A DNA stretch of 13,729 nt from Choanephora cucurbitarum (taxonomy: Eukaryota; Mucoromycota; Mucoromycetes; Mucorales; Choanephoraceae): positions 1 through 13,729 of the forward strand of contig JAIWNI010000275.1 of assembly GCA_025331435.1 (NCBI GenBank), written 5' to 3'. Of this stretch, positions 1-9,300 are shown piece after piece. The stretch's first letter is position 1. Each line of letters begins with the position of its first letter. A model generated the notes under the pieces. That model saw only the letters and a program-made list of their open reading frames with translations, was not told the DNA's origin and did not search any database. The position numbers were made by a program, and so were the translations under genes.

Positions 1-464
1 CCGCTACAGTGGCGAGACTCGTTGGTTTCAGACATAGCAGTAATAAAGTTTATAAAAGTACAGAAAAGAAAAGGGAAAATCATTTTGTGTTATACTTTGC
101 CAATAAAGCAGTCTATCTAATTCGGCCTTTAAATTCATGTATAATTTCAATCATTTTGTAGTATATTATAATGATTTTGATTTGTCAGTGTACAAAGTTA
201 AGCAATAGAGATTAAACTCGTCAAAGAATTACTGTTTATTAAGTGTAAAAGTACATGGTATTTATAGAAGAAGTATCTGTGTCAGATTATAGACATTAGG
301 TGAAGGGTTTACATTGATAGCTGGGATATGCATCGATAGAAGAGATTAAACTCAGTTTATCTTCTGGGTCTAGCATGATAGAACTCTATTATCTAAGATC
401 TCGTTGATTCATCATTTTGGTTCAAATCCTAAACCCTGAACATTTCCACGTTGTATTACATCAG
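1..464 (+). other. AT-rich noncoding flank with LTR-like promoter and poly(A) signals
   Basis: No convincing coding region is seen. The + strand has a TATAAAAG box at 51-58 followed 51 bp later by AATAAAGCAGT at 102-112, the order found in an LTR (promoter, then poly(A) signal). The 12-mer CAATAAAGCAGT recurs at 5877-5888, also just after a TATAAAAG box, so the two stretches may come from related LTRs. A 13-bp direct repeat, AGAGATTAAACTC, lies at 207-219 and 341-353. I could not define TG…CA ends or a target duplication, so a decayed LTR is an inference. The stretch ends at the element 1 LTR. Confidence 0.4.
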
Positions 465-553
465 TGTAATAGAATCAGGAAAGAGATGTAATAATGACTG
501 AGTTTTATTTAATGTGTAGCACTACTTATTATATAGGCAATATGCCTGTCACA
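465..553 (-). repeat. Element 1 3' LTR (89 bp)
   Basis: It is an exact direct repeat of 5530-5618, beginning TGTAATAG and ending GTCACA on the + strand, so it has the TG…CA ends of LTRs (TGTGACA…TATTACA in element orientation). Reading the minus strand it contains TATATAA (535-529) and AATAAA (509-504), a promoter and poly(A) signal packed within about 30 bp. It directly follows the polypurine tract at 554-567, which fixes its inner end. At 89 bp it is very short for a Ty3/gypsy LTR. Confidence 0.92.
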
Positions 554-567
554 TTATCCCCCTTCTA
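554..567 (-). other. Element 1 polypurine tract
   Basis: The minus strand reads AGAAGGGGGATAA directly against the start of the 3' LTR (TGTGACAGG). A purine run in this exact place is the primer for plus-strand DNA synthesis in LTR retroelements. Only the TAA at its LTR end departs from pure purine. Confidence 0.82.
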
Positions 568-587
568 AAGGAGATTTACTAAATCTT

Positions 588-3500
588 CTACTGATATATC
601 TTGTATATATCACGAATGTTTGCAGTAGTATATTTCGTGGGCATGTTCCTTTTACTAGTGACTTTGCCGATGTATTCTAGTTTAAAGGCCATGTTGGGTT
701 CTTTACTGGTTGTTTTGATAACCTTCCAAGGACCAGTGAATTTTGGCTCTGCAAATTTCCAATGTTCTTTCATTTTTATCTTCAGAACCTTGTCACCAAT
801 GTTTATCTCTTCTTTTTGCTTTCTGTTCTTGTTGAAATACTTTTGTTGTCGTTCTTGGCTTTTCTGTATATTGGACTTGACATCATTGTATAGGATTGGA
901 ATGTAATGGTTTAAGTATTGGATCCATTGTTTTGTAGTATGATTTACAGGGTTCCAATTCGATAGTTCACTTGCACTAGGTAGTGTGGCTTTTCTTCCGA
1001 ACATGATTTCATAAGGTGTTCTTCCAGTAGTAGCTTGTTTGGTAGTGTTAATACTAAAAGTCACGAAAGGAAGGTAGGAATCCCATTGTTTTGGTTGTTG
1101 TTCACAATAGATTGATAATGATGCCTTGAGTGTTCTATTCATCCGCTCAACCATCCCGTCGGATTGTGGGTGTTCAACGCTTGTGTTGACCTTCTTCACC
1201 CCAAGTCTCTCGCATACCACCATCATTGCCTCTGAGATAAAGTTTGAACCATTATCCGTAATGAATTTCTTTGGAGATCCATATACTAGAACAATCCTAT
1301 ATAAGAGAACGTTGGCAATCGTGTTAGTGTCAAAAGATGGTAATGCTGCAGTGATAAGCCATTTTGTCATATAGTCCATGAAAACTAAAAGATATCTATT
1401 CCCTTGAGTCGATTCTGGCATAAAGGCTATATCAGCAGCCCATACTTCGGTTGGTAAGCCAACAGAGATACTTTGCAACTTCTTGTATTTGTGAGTAGGT
1501 GTCTTGTGGACTTGGCATTTTTGACATTTCTTTATATAATCCTTGATGTCTTGGTTCATTGTTTTCCAGTACCCATTTTCTTTTGCTTTTGCAATTGTCT
1601 TGTCTCTTCCAGCGTGTCCACCGGTAGGATGATCATGAATTGCTTGCATGAACTTTTCTTGAAATCCCTTTGGAATCACTATTACCGGAGGATCGAACTT
1701 GATATAACAAAGCATGCCAGCTTTCATTGTAAAAGGATAGTTTACTGGTTCGTTTCCTTTTATCATTTCTTTCAAATCAGGATCAGTTGCTTGAGCTTCT
1801 TTGATTTCATGTAATGATGTAAATCTGCTTTCCTGAACATTAATTTGTGTTATTTTCTCTGGTACTCGGATTCGGCTCAACGCATCAGCATCTGTGTTTT
1901 CCATCCCCTTTCTATAAGCAATGTTGAACTCATATGACCAAATGTCCACAATGAGTCTAGCTATGCGGCCTTTTGGATCCTTGGTAGCGAGGATGGACTT
2001 CAACGCAGCATGATCAGTGTAGACCGTTAATGAGGGTGCTCCATGTACGTAGCAATGGAAGTACTTCAAGCCCCATTGAACAGCCATGCATTCCTTTTCG
2101 GTAACTGTATAGTTCCTTTGGGCCGGGTTGAGAGTTTTACTAGCGTAAGCAATAGGACGGCCATTTTGCACCAATACTGCTCCTAGAGCAAAATCACTAG
2201 CATCGCAGTGAAGGTCGTAAGGAAGATTTGAGTCCGGGTACGCCAATTCAGGTAATGCAATCAATCGATTCTTTAGGTCTTGAAATGCTTTTTCACTCTC
2301 GCTATTCCACTTCCAGGGTGTATCCTTTCTGAGTAGCTTGTATAAAGGATGAGCTAGGGTCGACAAGTTTTCCATGAAACGGTGGTAAAAAGTGCAGATT
2401 CCCAGAAAAGCTTGAAGATCCTTTAAATCCTTTGGCGTTGGGTAATTTCTTATAGGATAGGTCTTATCAGGGTTGCTTCTGATACCTGTTCCCGTGACCA
2501 AAAATCCCAGAAAACGAACTTCAGTACATAACCACTGACATTTTTTGATACTTATTTTCATATTCCAATGGTTCAATATCCTGAGAACTTCTGTCACCTG
2601 TCGTATGTTTTCTTCCTTGGTCTTTGCATGACATAATAAGTCATCCAAATATATGATAGTGTAATTTGTGACGCTTCTTAAAATTTGATTCATAAATCTT
2701 GCGAACGTGGGAGGTGCATTACATAGTCCTTGAGCCAATACATTATACTCATAGAGTGCATTTCCTGTGCTGAAAGCTGTTTTGCACTTATCCTCCTCAT
2801 GGATTGGAATTTGCCAATATGCAGATTTTAAATCAATGACAGTGAACCATTTTGATCCTGAGAGTTTGTCAAGTAAGTCCTCCATTCTCTCTAATGGATA
2901 CTTATCCTTTCTTGTGATGGCGTTTAGCGCACGGAAGTTGTTCACAAATCTGTTCGTTCCGTCAGGTTTTGGTATGACAATTGGCGGTGAGCAGCACCAA
3001 GGAGATGAACTGACGCGGATTACTGCTTTCTTTAAAAGCTTGGCCACTTCAGTTTCCACTACTCCAGATTCCTTTGGAGACAGTCGTCTTCCTTTTCTTA
3101 CAATTGGGTTAGCATCACCTGTGTCAATCCTGTGGCTAATGGGTGCGTTAGTGATTGTCTGGACTTCCTCCTCATTATAAAGTTTGGGATGAAGTAGTAG
3201 GATAGCTTGAATCTCTACCGGAGCATCAGCTATGACCTTTGATTCACTTTTTCCTTCTATGACGTGTTGGCTGTTCACACGGTATTCATTTAGGAATTTT
3301 ATCAGCGAATCTGTTCTAGGAATAAGCGCCTTGTTCAATGGGTCCACCAAGATACGCGTTTTCAGCATCCAGTCCATTCCTAAAATAATAGGTACATTCT
3401 GTCTATCCATGACCCTTAAGTAAATCCAGCCGTAGTCAATGCCATCGATTTGACAATACAATTGTACAGCATCTTTAGAAAGGCTTCTTGACGAGTTACC

Positions 3501-5471
3501 ATACGTAATTCTCAGGGGTGGTGCCGGTTCAGTGGTTAAACCTAAACGCTGCGCCTCGATCACGGATATGGTAGAAATCATGGCGCCTGTATCAATCAAT
3601 ACTTCAGTATGCTCTCGGGGGCCAGAGGGATTTGCTTGCGCTAAACAGTGTAATGAGAAATTGGTTCTTCTTTTTGAGCCTCCAATTTCCTCCGGTATGT
3701 AGTCCTCAAAAACATCTTGTAGGTTCTCTAATGATTGACTATTTTGTTTGTAAAGTTGATAGAATAGATTATCAGTAAGGTCTACGGAATCGTTTTCATT
3801 TGTTTGATTTGGATCAGAACTGATACTTCCGCTTTGCACCGAAGTAACTTGTTGAAGATTACTTCGATGCGTGCCTAAATTGTTAGGTTTTTTATGTTTC
3901 TTGTCAGAATTAGGCACGGCGGCTTTAGCTTTCTTCAGGTAATAACAATCTCTTGCCAAGTGATTATCTTTGTCGCATACAAAACATGACTTTTTCTTGT
4001 TCTTGTCGTATGATGCGGATTTCTTGGATGATCGCTTATGGTCTTGATAGGATCGTTGAGCATTTACATCGATGTCCATAGGATCATCATTTGTGCTTGT
4101 CGGTTGATTCCAGCTATTCTCTCCGGAAGGCTTTGGCATCACAGGTATGGCAGGCATGTTATTTCTTATGCTTCTTTCTGCTTCAATTGCGCTATTAATT
4201 GCCTCGTGTATATTCTTTGGTCTAGAATGCATGACACTACTTCTAAGTTTAGGATTAATAGCACGATAAAAGTATTGCATTTGCAGTTGAAAGTTATCTT
4301 TTGTTATCGTTGTTATTGTCAGCAACAGTCTAGGACCAAACTCATGCATTGGTTGATCTCCTTGTATGAGCGTTGGTAGCGTTTGTAATGCGTGTGCCAT
4401 GGCATCTTCTTCACCCCCATAGAAAGCTTGGAAGGCTTGTATGGCTTGATCTAGATCGTTCTGCTGTGCCTCCGACAGAGTTAACCACCAGTCATTCGCA
4501 GCACCTTGCATTGAGATCATCATTTCCATCAAAGCCTCTTCGTTACTGTACCTGTGATACTTGATGAGCTTTCTGAATTGTTGTAACCACCCACGAGCTC
4601 CTACTCCACTGAATGGTGGGGTGACGTGACGAGCCTTTTGTCTGCTCTTTTCGGCATGGACCGCATTGACCTTGACTGAAGGGACTTCAGCTCTTGCTAG
4701 CTCCCTTGCCAGACGGTAGGATGTTGTTGTGCCCATACTGTAGTTCGAAGATACATCATCATGGTCCGAAGGCACATCCCAATAATCATCTTCTTGTGTG
4801 GAAGAATGTGACCTGTTGTTGACGGCATCTTGTTGTGCTATCTCGGAGTGACTATCAAGTTCATCTTTAGTCAGTTTAGCTGAAAATTTTTTCACTTTCC
4901 TCTGCAATGAGATGTTCTCTTCCTCCAGCTTTTCATTGATGGCTTGTTGCTCAGCCACCTTGTTTGCTAAGGATTTGTTGCTTTCCTCCTTCTCATGAAG
5001 TGAGAAGGTCTGGTTTTGTATGATATCCTGTTGTTCCTGAAGTCGAGTTGATTGAACATGGGCATTCGATTCGGCTTCTTTTAGCTCTAATTTCAATGTT
5101 GCGATTGTTTTCTCGCTGTCGATCACCGTTTTCTGATGGATTTCCGTCAATCGAAGGATTTGTTCCTCTTGAGTCTTCATTAATGATTTGAATTGCTCGT
5201 TAGCTGACTCCCTCAACTGCTTCATTTCTTCTTCATGTTTCCGAGTCATTGTATGAAACTTCTCATTGACCTCTCTCTCCATACGTTGAATTTCTTGGAT
5301 ATGTAGGATTTCTATATCCCTTCTCCATTGCTCATGTTGCAATTTCGTCTTTTCCAATTCATGTTCGTATTGCAATCGAATTTCATGAATTGTTGCGAAT
5401 GTTGTCTGCCCAATTTGTTGGGTACCTTGATTTATGAAGTTGTCAAAACTCCAGGGGTTGTGATTTTCCAT
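588..5471 (-). CDS. Element 1 Gag-Pol polyprotein (1627 aa)
   Basis: One continuous frame encodes Gag and Pol without a frameshift. Residues about 30-200 are a highly charged, heptad-like coiled coil. The Gag-like domain is about 285-435. One zinc knuckle, CX2CX4HX4C, uses C496, C499, H504 and C509. The aspartic protease has D627-T-G and the later ILGMDW (696-701). The reverse transcriptase has D880 and YLDD at 941-944. RNase H has D1090, E1125, D1153 and D1196. The integrase has an HHCC finger (H1279 or H1281, H1286, C1316, C1319) and the triad D1347, D1406, E1442 with DX35E spacing. A GPY/F-like module (FTGPWKV, near 1578-1584) follows, with no chromodomain. The start at 5471 is the first ATG after the 5' LTR and has a favourable context (A at -3, G at +4). 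In the RT, the usual V-D-Y-R block reads N-N-F-R (844-847) and the usual 'PFGL' reads AQGL. The product should form particles and copy and integrate the element. Confidence 0.95.
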   Translation of the reverse strand: MENHNPWSFDNFINQGTQQIGQTTFATIHEIRLQYEHELEKTKLQHEQWRRDIEILHIQEIQRMEREVNEKFHTMTRKHEEEMKQLRESANEQFKSLMKTQEEQILRLTEIHQKTVIDSEKTIATLKLELKEAESNAHVQSTRLQEQQDIIQNQTFSLHEKEESNKSLANKVAEQQAINEKLEEENISLQRKVKKFSAKLTKDELDSHSEIAQQDAVNNRSHSSTQEDDYWDVPSDHDDVSSNYSMGTTTSYRLARELARAEVPSVKVNAVHAEKSRQKARHVTPPFSGVGARGWLQQFRKLIKYHRYSNEEALMEMMISMQGAANDWWLTLSEAQQNDLDQAIQAFQAFYGGEEDAMAHALQTLPTLIQGDQPMHEFGPRLLLTITTITKDNFQLQMQYFYRAINPKLRSSVMHSRPKNIHEAINSAIEAERSIRNNMPAIPVMPKPSGENSWNQPTSTNDDPMDIDVNAQRSYQDHKRSSKKSASYDKNKKKSCFVCDKDNHLARDCYYLKKAKAAVPNSDKKHKKPNNLGTHRSNLQQVTSVQSGSISSDPNQTNENDSVDLTDNLFYQLYKQNSQSLENLQDVFEDYIPEEIGGSKRRTNFSLHCLAQANPSGPREHTEVLIDTGAMISTISVIEAQRLGLTTEPAPPLRITYGNSSRSLSKDAVQLYCQIDGIDYGWIYLRVMDRQNVPIILGMDWMLKTRILVDPLNKALIPRTDSLIKFLNEYRVNSQHVIEGKSESKVIADAPVEIQAILLLHPKLYNEEEVQTITNAPISHRIDTGDANPIVRKGRRLSPKESGVVETEVAKLLKKAVIRVSSSPWCCSPPIVIPKPDGTNRFVNNFRALNAITRKDKYPLERMEDLLDKLSGSKWFTVIDLKSAYWQIPIHEEDKCKTAFSTGNALYEYNVLAQGLCNAPPTFARFMNQILRSVTNYTIIYLDDLLCHAKTKEENIRQVTEVLRILNHWNMKISIKKCQWLCTEVRFLGFLVTGTGIRSNPDKTYPIRNYPTPKDLKDLQAFLGICTFYHRFMENLSTLAHPLYKLLRKDTPWKWNSESEKAFQDLKNRLIALPELAYPDSNLPYDLHCDASDFALGAVLVQNGRPIAYASKTLNPAQRNYTVTEKECMAVQWGLKYFHCYVHGAPSLTVYTDHAALKSILATKDPKGRIARLIVDIWSYEFNIAYRKGMENTDADALSRIRVPEKITQINVQESRFTSLHEIKEAQATDPDLKEMIKGNEPVNYPFTMKAGMLCYIKFDPPVIVIPKGFQEKFMQAIHDHPTGGHAGRDKTIAKAKENGYWKTMNQDIKDYIKKCQKCQVHKTPTHKYKKLQSISVGLPTEVWAADIAFMPESTQGNRYLLVFMDYMTKWLITAALPSFDTNTIANVLLYRIVLVYGSPKKFITDNGSNFISEAMMVVCERLGVKKVNTSVEHPQSDGMVERMNRTLKASLSIYCEQQPKQWDSYLPFVTFSINTTKQATTGRTPYEIMFGRKATLPSASELSNWNPVNHTTKQWIQYLNHYIPILYNDVKSNIQKSQERQQKYFNKNRKQKEEINIGDKVLKIKMKEHWKFAEPKFTGPWKVIKTTSKEPNMAFKLEYIGKVTSKRNMPTKYTTANIRDIYKIYQ

Positions 5472-5516
5472 TGTCTCGGATCAAAGATATAAACAATGGG
5501 AGTCAATTAAGGTTTA

Positions 5517-5528
5517 GCTTCTCCACCA
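5517..5528 (-). other. Element 1 primer-binding site
   Basis: One base inside the 5' LTR the minus strand reads TGGTGGAGAAGC. It starts with TGG, the complement of a tRNA CCA end, as expected for a tRNA-primed element. The matching tRNA would end GCUUCUCCACCA; I cannot say which tRNA that is from the window. Confidence 0.7.
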
Positions 5529-5529
5529 A

Positions 5530-5618
5530 TGTAATAGAATCAGGAAAGAGATGTAATAATGACTGAGTTTTATTTAATGTGTAGCACTACTTATTATATA
5601 GGCAATATGCCTGTCACA
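5530..5618 (-). repeat. Element 1 5' LTR (89 bp), promoter copy
   Basis: Identical to 465-553 over all 89 bp. Reading on the minus strand, TATATAA lies at 5600-5594 and AATAAA at 5574-5569. Transcription would start near the middle of the LTR, leaving an R region of perhaps 20 bp. No ATG occurs between there and the Gag-Pol start at 5471. Confidence 0.92.
5594..5600 (-). promoter_or_regulatory. Putative TATA box of element 1
   Basis: TATATAA on the minus strand, about 20 bp into the 5' LTR. It is the only TATA-like motif there and is correctly placed to drive a transcript through the primer site and Gag-Pol. The call rests on motif and position only. Confidence 0.5.
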
Positions 5619-6041
5619 CTGTACAACATGGCATAACTTACTATGAATTTGCTTGTTTAATATTAATGAAACACGCCACTGGCGATTAGCTTGGAAATAT
5701 ACACAAATAAATGTGCTAAACGATCAAGCAAACAATGAATGGTACCTGTTACCAGCGCGCGTACTTTAGATACAAGCGACTCGCTCATATCTCTCAATGA
5801 CTACTCGCCTATATAGACAGGAATAAATGATATCTGACACAAGCTAATGTAGTATATAAAAGACCTTTCATTTCTTCAATAAAGCAGTAATTCTTTGTCT
5901 GATTTCAATCTTTTGAACTATTTTGACACTTGATAAATCAAGAACTTCATGCATCTGAATTGGAATCATTACCTAGTTAAGTAAAGACTAAGGGGTTCAC
6001 CTTGAAATGCAAGATGTAACTACTCAGACTCAGACTGAGTG
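5619..6041 (+). other. AT-rich LTR-like remnant left of element 2
   Basis: No gene is seen. The + strand carries TATAAAAG at 5855-5862 and AATAAAGCAGT at 5878-5888, an LTR-like promoter/poly(A) pair that shares a 12-mer with the left end of the window. A possible LTR start, TGTACAACATGG, lies at 5620, one base beyond the element 1 LTR. Just before element 2 there is a short imperfect CAGACT tandem (6024-6036). Before element 2 inserted, this DNA was continuous with 11630 onward. I could not find paired ends or a target duplication. Confidence 0.4.
6038..6041. repeat. Target-site duplication AGTG, left copy (element 2)
   Basis: AGTG directly precedes the TG of the left LTR and recurs directly after the CA of the right LTR at 11630-11633. 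A 4-bp duplication fits some Ty3/gypsy integrases. Four bases can match by chance, but both LTR ends are independently fixed by the repeat, the PPT and the PBS. Confidence 0.75.
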
Positions 6042-6318
6042 TGAATTTGTCTGTTTCAAATCTATTCGCTTTTGTTTTTATTTGTGACAGCTTGAACTTT
6101 ATTTAGTAAAAGGATTTTGATACAAATAGCACTGAAATGGTACATACTTAAAGGTTTATAATGAAATAGTTTTTTACAGTAATATGCAAGTATTTCAATT
6201 GAGATAAAAAGATGATAAAACTGGTAATAATGGCTATTCCGCCTTTTGTTACTGTCAAGATAGATTTAGTTATTTTTTGATTGCTTAAGTTTTGTTAAAT
6301 TAAGAGCCAGTCAACTCA
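6042..6318 (-). repeat. Element 2 3' LTR (277 bp)
   Basis: Direct repeat of 11353-11629 with two mismatches (T against G in the first 15 bp, and G against A at CTGGTAATAA/CTGATAATAA). It starts TGAATTTG and ends CAACTCA on the + strand. Reading the minus strand, TATAAA lies near 6160-6155, with AATAAA at 6103-6098 and again at 6082-6077, so a transcript could terminate here. Confidence 0.94.
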
Positions 6319-6329
6319 TTCTCCTGCCC
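6319..6329 (-). other. Element 2 polypurine tract
   Basis: The minus strand reads GGGCAGGAGAA directly against the start of the 3' LTR (TGAGTTGAC). It is purine except for one C and sits where the plus-strand primer of an LTR element must lie. Confidence 0.8.
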
Positions 6330-6379
6330 AGTTGACTAGACACACAATTCATCTAATGATGGATTCGTGGGCGATTTTA

Positions 6380-9300
6380 CTAGAGAGGTTGTCTTGAATA
6401 ATACTTCCTGATCTGTGCTCCGTTTACTGCTCTTTTGAGTCGTTTTCCCTTGTCGTTTGCGAGAATGTATACGTTATTGGCTTTCTTAACTAGTACTGTA
6501 TACACTTTGTCACGATACTTGGGGTCGAGTTTACTTCTTCGGTTGTGCTTCAAGATCAGAACGGCCTCACCGACCTGGATGTCGCTTTCATCTTCACTAC
6601 TTTCTTTGGACACGGCATAGTCAATTTGGAAATCCTGGAGGCTATTTCGTTGTTGCAAAAAGCATAACCTTTCGAAACCAAGCTTCCTTCCATACTGTTG
6701 CAACACATCCTTATCTTGGCCTAAGGGTTCGACTCCAAACAACAATTCATACGGGGACAGCTTCAGGACTGAGTGTGCTTTCGTACGATATGCGTATAGG
6801 ATAGAGGGTAGTAGAATGTCCCAATCCGACTGTCTTTCATACGCCACCTTCTTCAGGGATTTCACAATCACACCATTGATCGATTCTACCATACCATTTG
6901 TTTGTGGGTGGTAAGGCGCAGTGTACTGGTGCTTAACCTTGATGTGAGCAATGAATTCCTCGACTTCTTTTCCCGTAAAGTGTAGACCATTGTCCGAAAG
7001 GAGAAACTTCGTGGCTCCAAACACTGTAAAGAGTTCATTATACATGAACGCCACTGTGGTGTTGGAATCAGCTGCTTTCACTGCCTTGGCAATCGGCCAT
7101 CTTGAGTAGCATTCTACCGCCAATATTATGTATTTGTTTTTTGAGGAGGTAGTGTTGAAAGGACCTATGTAGTCGATGGCAAATCGCTCAAACAAATGGT
7201 GGGTGGGGACGTTTCCCTTCAATACGACTTTGTTCGGTACATTTGAAAATATCTGGCACGAGTGACAACTTTGCACATATCGTTTAACCTCATCATATGC
7301 TGTTGGCCACCAGTATTGTTTGTACAAACGGGCCCACGTAGCATCTTGCCCATAATGGCCATGGTAATCATGCATACTTTTTACCAATTCGTCACGTTCG
7401 TAGATCCGAGGGACTTTCACCATACGTTCGTTCCGAAAGAGACGGAACAGATTTCCGTTTTCGTCAACACGATAGTTGAGGGCCTTTCGTTTCAGAGCAA
7501 TATGTATCCCTTGGCCTTGAGGGTTTAACAAATATGAGCGTAACTTGTGTATTTCCGGTTCATAAGACTCTTCGTTGCTCGTCTCAACCAATAAGGAGTG
7601 ACACATGTTCTCGAACAAATCCTCTTCGTCCGACGTTGCATTAACAGCTGGAGGGTACCTTGACATCACATCCGCTACAATGTTTTGCTTTCCCGGCAGA
7701 TGGTAGACCTTGAACTGATACTCTTGTACACACATGATCCACCTTTGCAGCCTTTGGGACACGTCATTCTTTTTAAAGAGGTATCGCACTGCCGTGTTGT
7801 CCGTGAACAGATCAAATTCCTTGTCCAGAAGATACTTCCTCAGCTTCTTGAGAGCGTATACCACTGCTAGCAACTCCTTCTCCACAGTTGGATAGTTGAT
7901 TTCTGCTGGTACCAACTTGCGGGATAAAAACACAACTGGCCTCTCTTCTCCTGTCTCTTCATCATCCTGCGTAAGCACTGCGCCCAGACCAATATCGGAA
8001 GCATCTGTGTACAGACGATAGCGTTTCTTAGGATCAGGGTACTTTAATTCCACAGCTTTCTTTATCGAATCCTTGATTACTTGGTAAGATCTCTGATGTT
8101 GAGTACCCCACTCGAACTTGACGTTTTTCTTAAGGAGCTTGGTGAGAGGTTCGATAATGTCACCAAAACTGTGAACGTGTCTTCTATAGAATCCTGCTAA
8201 AGCAATAAAGGCCCTGACGTCCCTTACGTTTTTAGGAGTTGGAAACTCTTCGACCTTTTGGACATTCTTCGGATTAGGACGGATTCCCGTAGACGACACG
8301 ATAAACCCAAGGACTTCTACCTCGGATTGACCCCAAACGCACTTACTTGGCTTTAACACTAAGTTGACCTCCCGCAGCCGGTTCAACACTTTCTGTAAGT
8401 GGACCAAGTGCTCGGTGAACGTCTTACTGTGAGTACACAAATCATCCAGGTAAGTCGACATGAAGTCACCAATAAACTCTTCCATAGCAAGATATATCAT
8501 TCGACAAAAGGTTGCAGGACCCGACTTAATACCAAATGGCATGACGCAGTACGAATACAGTCCCCATGGAGTAGACATGGTCAATTTGGGAATGGTATCG
8601 TCGTCAACGGCGATCTGATTGAACCCCTTCAAGAGATCCAGAGTTGTGAATACTTTAGAGCCTTTATAAGATTCCAACAAATCGACTATGTGCGGTACCG
8701 GCCAAGCGTCCTGAATGGTAATCGCGTTGAGATCTTGAAACTGAACACAGAGACGTTTTTCACCCAGCTTCTTCTTTACATAAAGCACAGGGAAAGCCCA
8801 TCCTGCTGAGGCGCCACCTGGGGTTGGGATTAGCTGTCCATTCTGTAGCATCTCCTCAATTTCGCCTCTGAGCTGTTCCAATTCGGAATGGGACATAAAA
8901 CGGTTAGGTTTCTTATAGATGGGTTTTTCTTGTCCTGTGTCGACCGAGAATTTGAGTAAATTAGTCTGCTTCAGGTCACCATAGTCCAGTCCAAAGACGT
9001 CTAGATAAGATAACAGTAGACTGAGCAACGCCTTCTTATCTTCCTCAGGCAATTTAGACACCTCTACGCTTTTTCGTACCGCTTCTTGAATTTCTTCCTC
9101 CGAGCTCTTATCTGGTCGGGTTTGGCTGGCCATGAACAGTTCTCGAGGGCGGTCCATGCCCTCACCACCAGGAGTAACAGTCGAATCGTTAACCGGCATG
9201 GGTAATACCAAGTAGGATTCCCAACTACCTGATTCATCTTCGGAAGAATCTTCATCATATTCGGAATTTGAGTAGTTATTTTCAGGCACTAATCGCTTTA

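Larger units (their letters stand above)
465..5618 (-). mobile_element. Complete Ty3/gypsy LTR retrotransposon, element 1 (5154 bp)
   Basis: A full-length element reading on the minus strand. In its own 5' to 3' order it has an LTR (5618-5530), a PBS, a 58-nt leader, a single Gag-Pol ORF, a polypurine tract and a second LTR (553-465). The two 89-bp LTRs are identical at every base, which suggests a very recent insertion. The domain order PR-RT-RNase H-integrase places it in Ty3/gypsy (Metaviridae) rather than Ty1/copia. All catalytic residues I looked for are present and the ORF is unbroken, so it could be autonomous. No chromodomain is seen at the C terminus. The outside flanks (ATCAG on the left, CTGTA on the right) do not match, so no target-site duplication is visible. 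Confidence 0.93.

Noticed and set aside
419..429. B-box-like GGTTCAAATCC, hinting at a tRNA gene or tRNA-derived SINE
   Set aside because: A partial acceptor pairing (TCTGGGT at 363-369 with ACCCTGA) can be drawn, but the D arm and anticodon arm do not fold and no proper A box is present.
601..4564. Short + strand open frames opposite the element 1 Gag-Pol gene
   Set aside because: All lie antisense to a clearly functional ORF, have no domains and show no supporting signals.
588..5471. Possible envelope gene making either element a retrovirus-like errantivirus
   Set aside because: Each polyprotein ends shortly after the integrase, with only 34 bp (element 1) and 61 bp (element 2) from the stop to the LTR, so there is no room for a third ORF.
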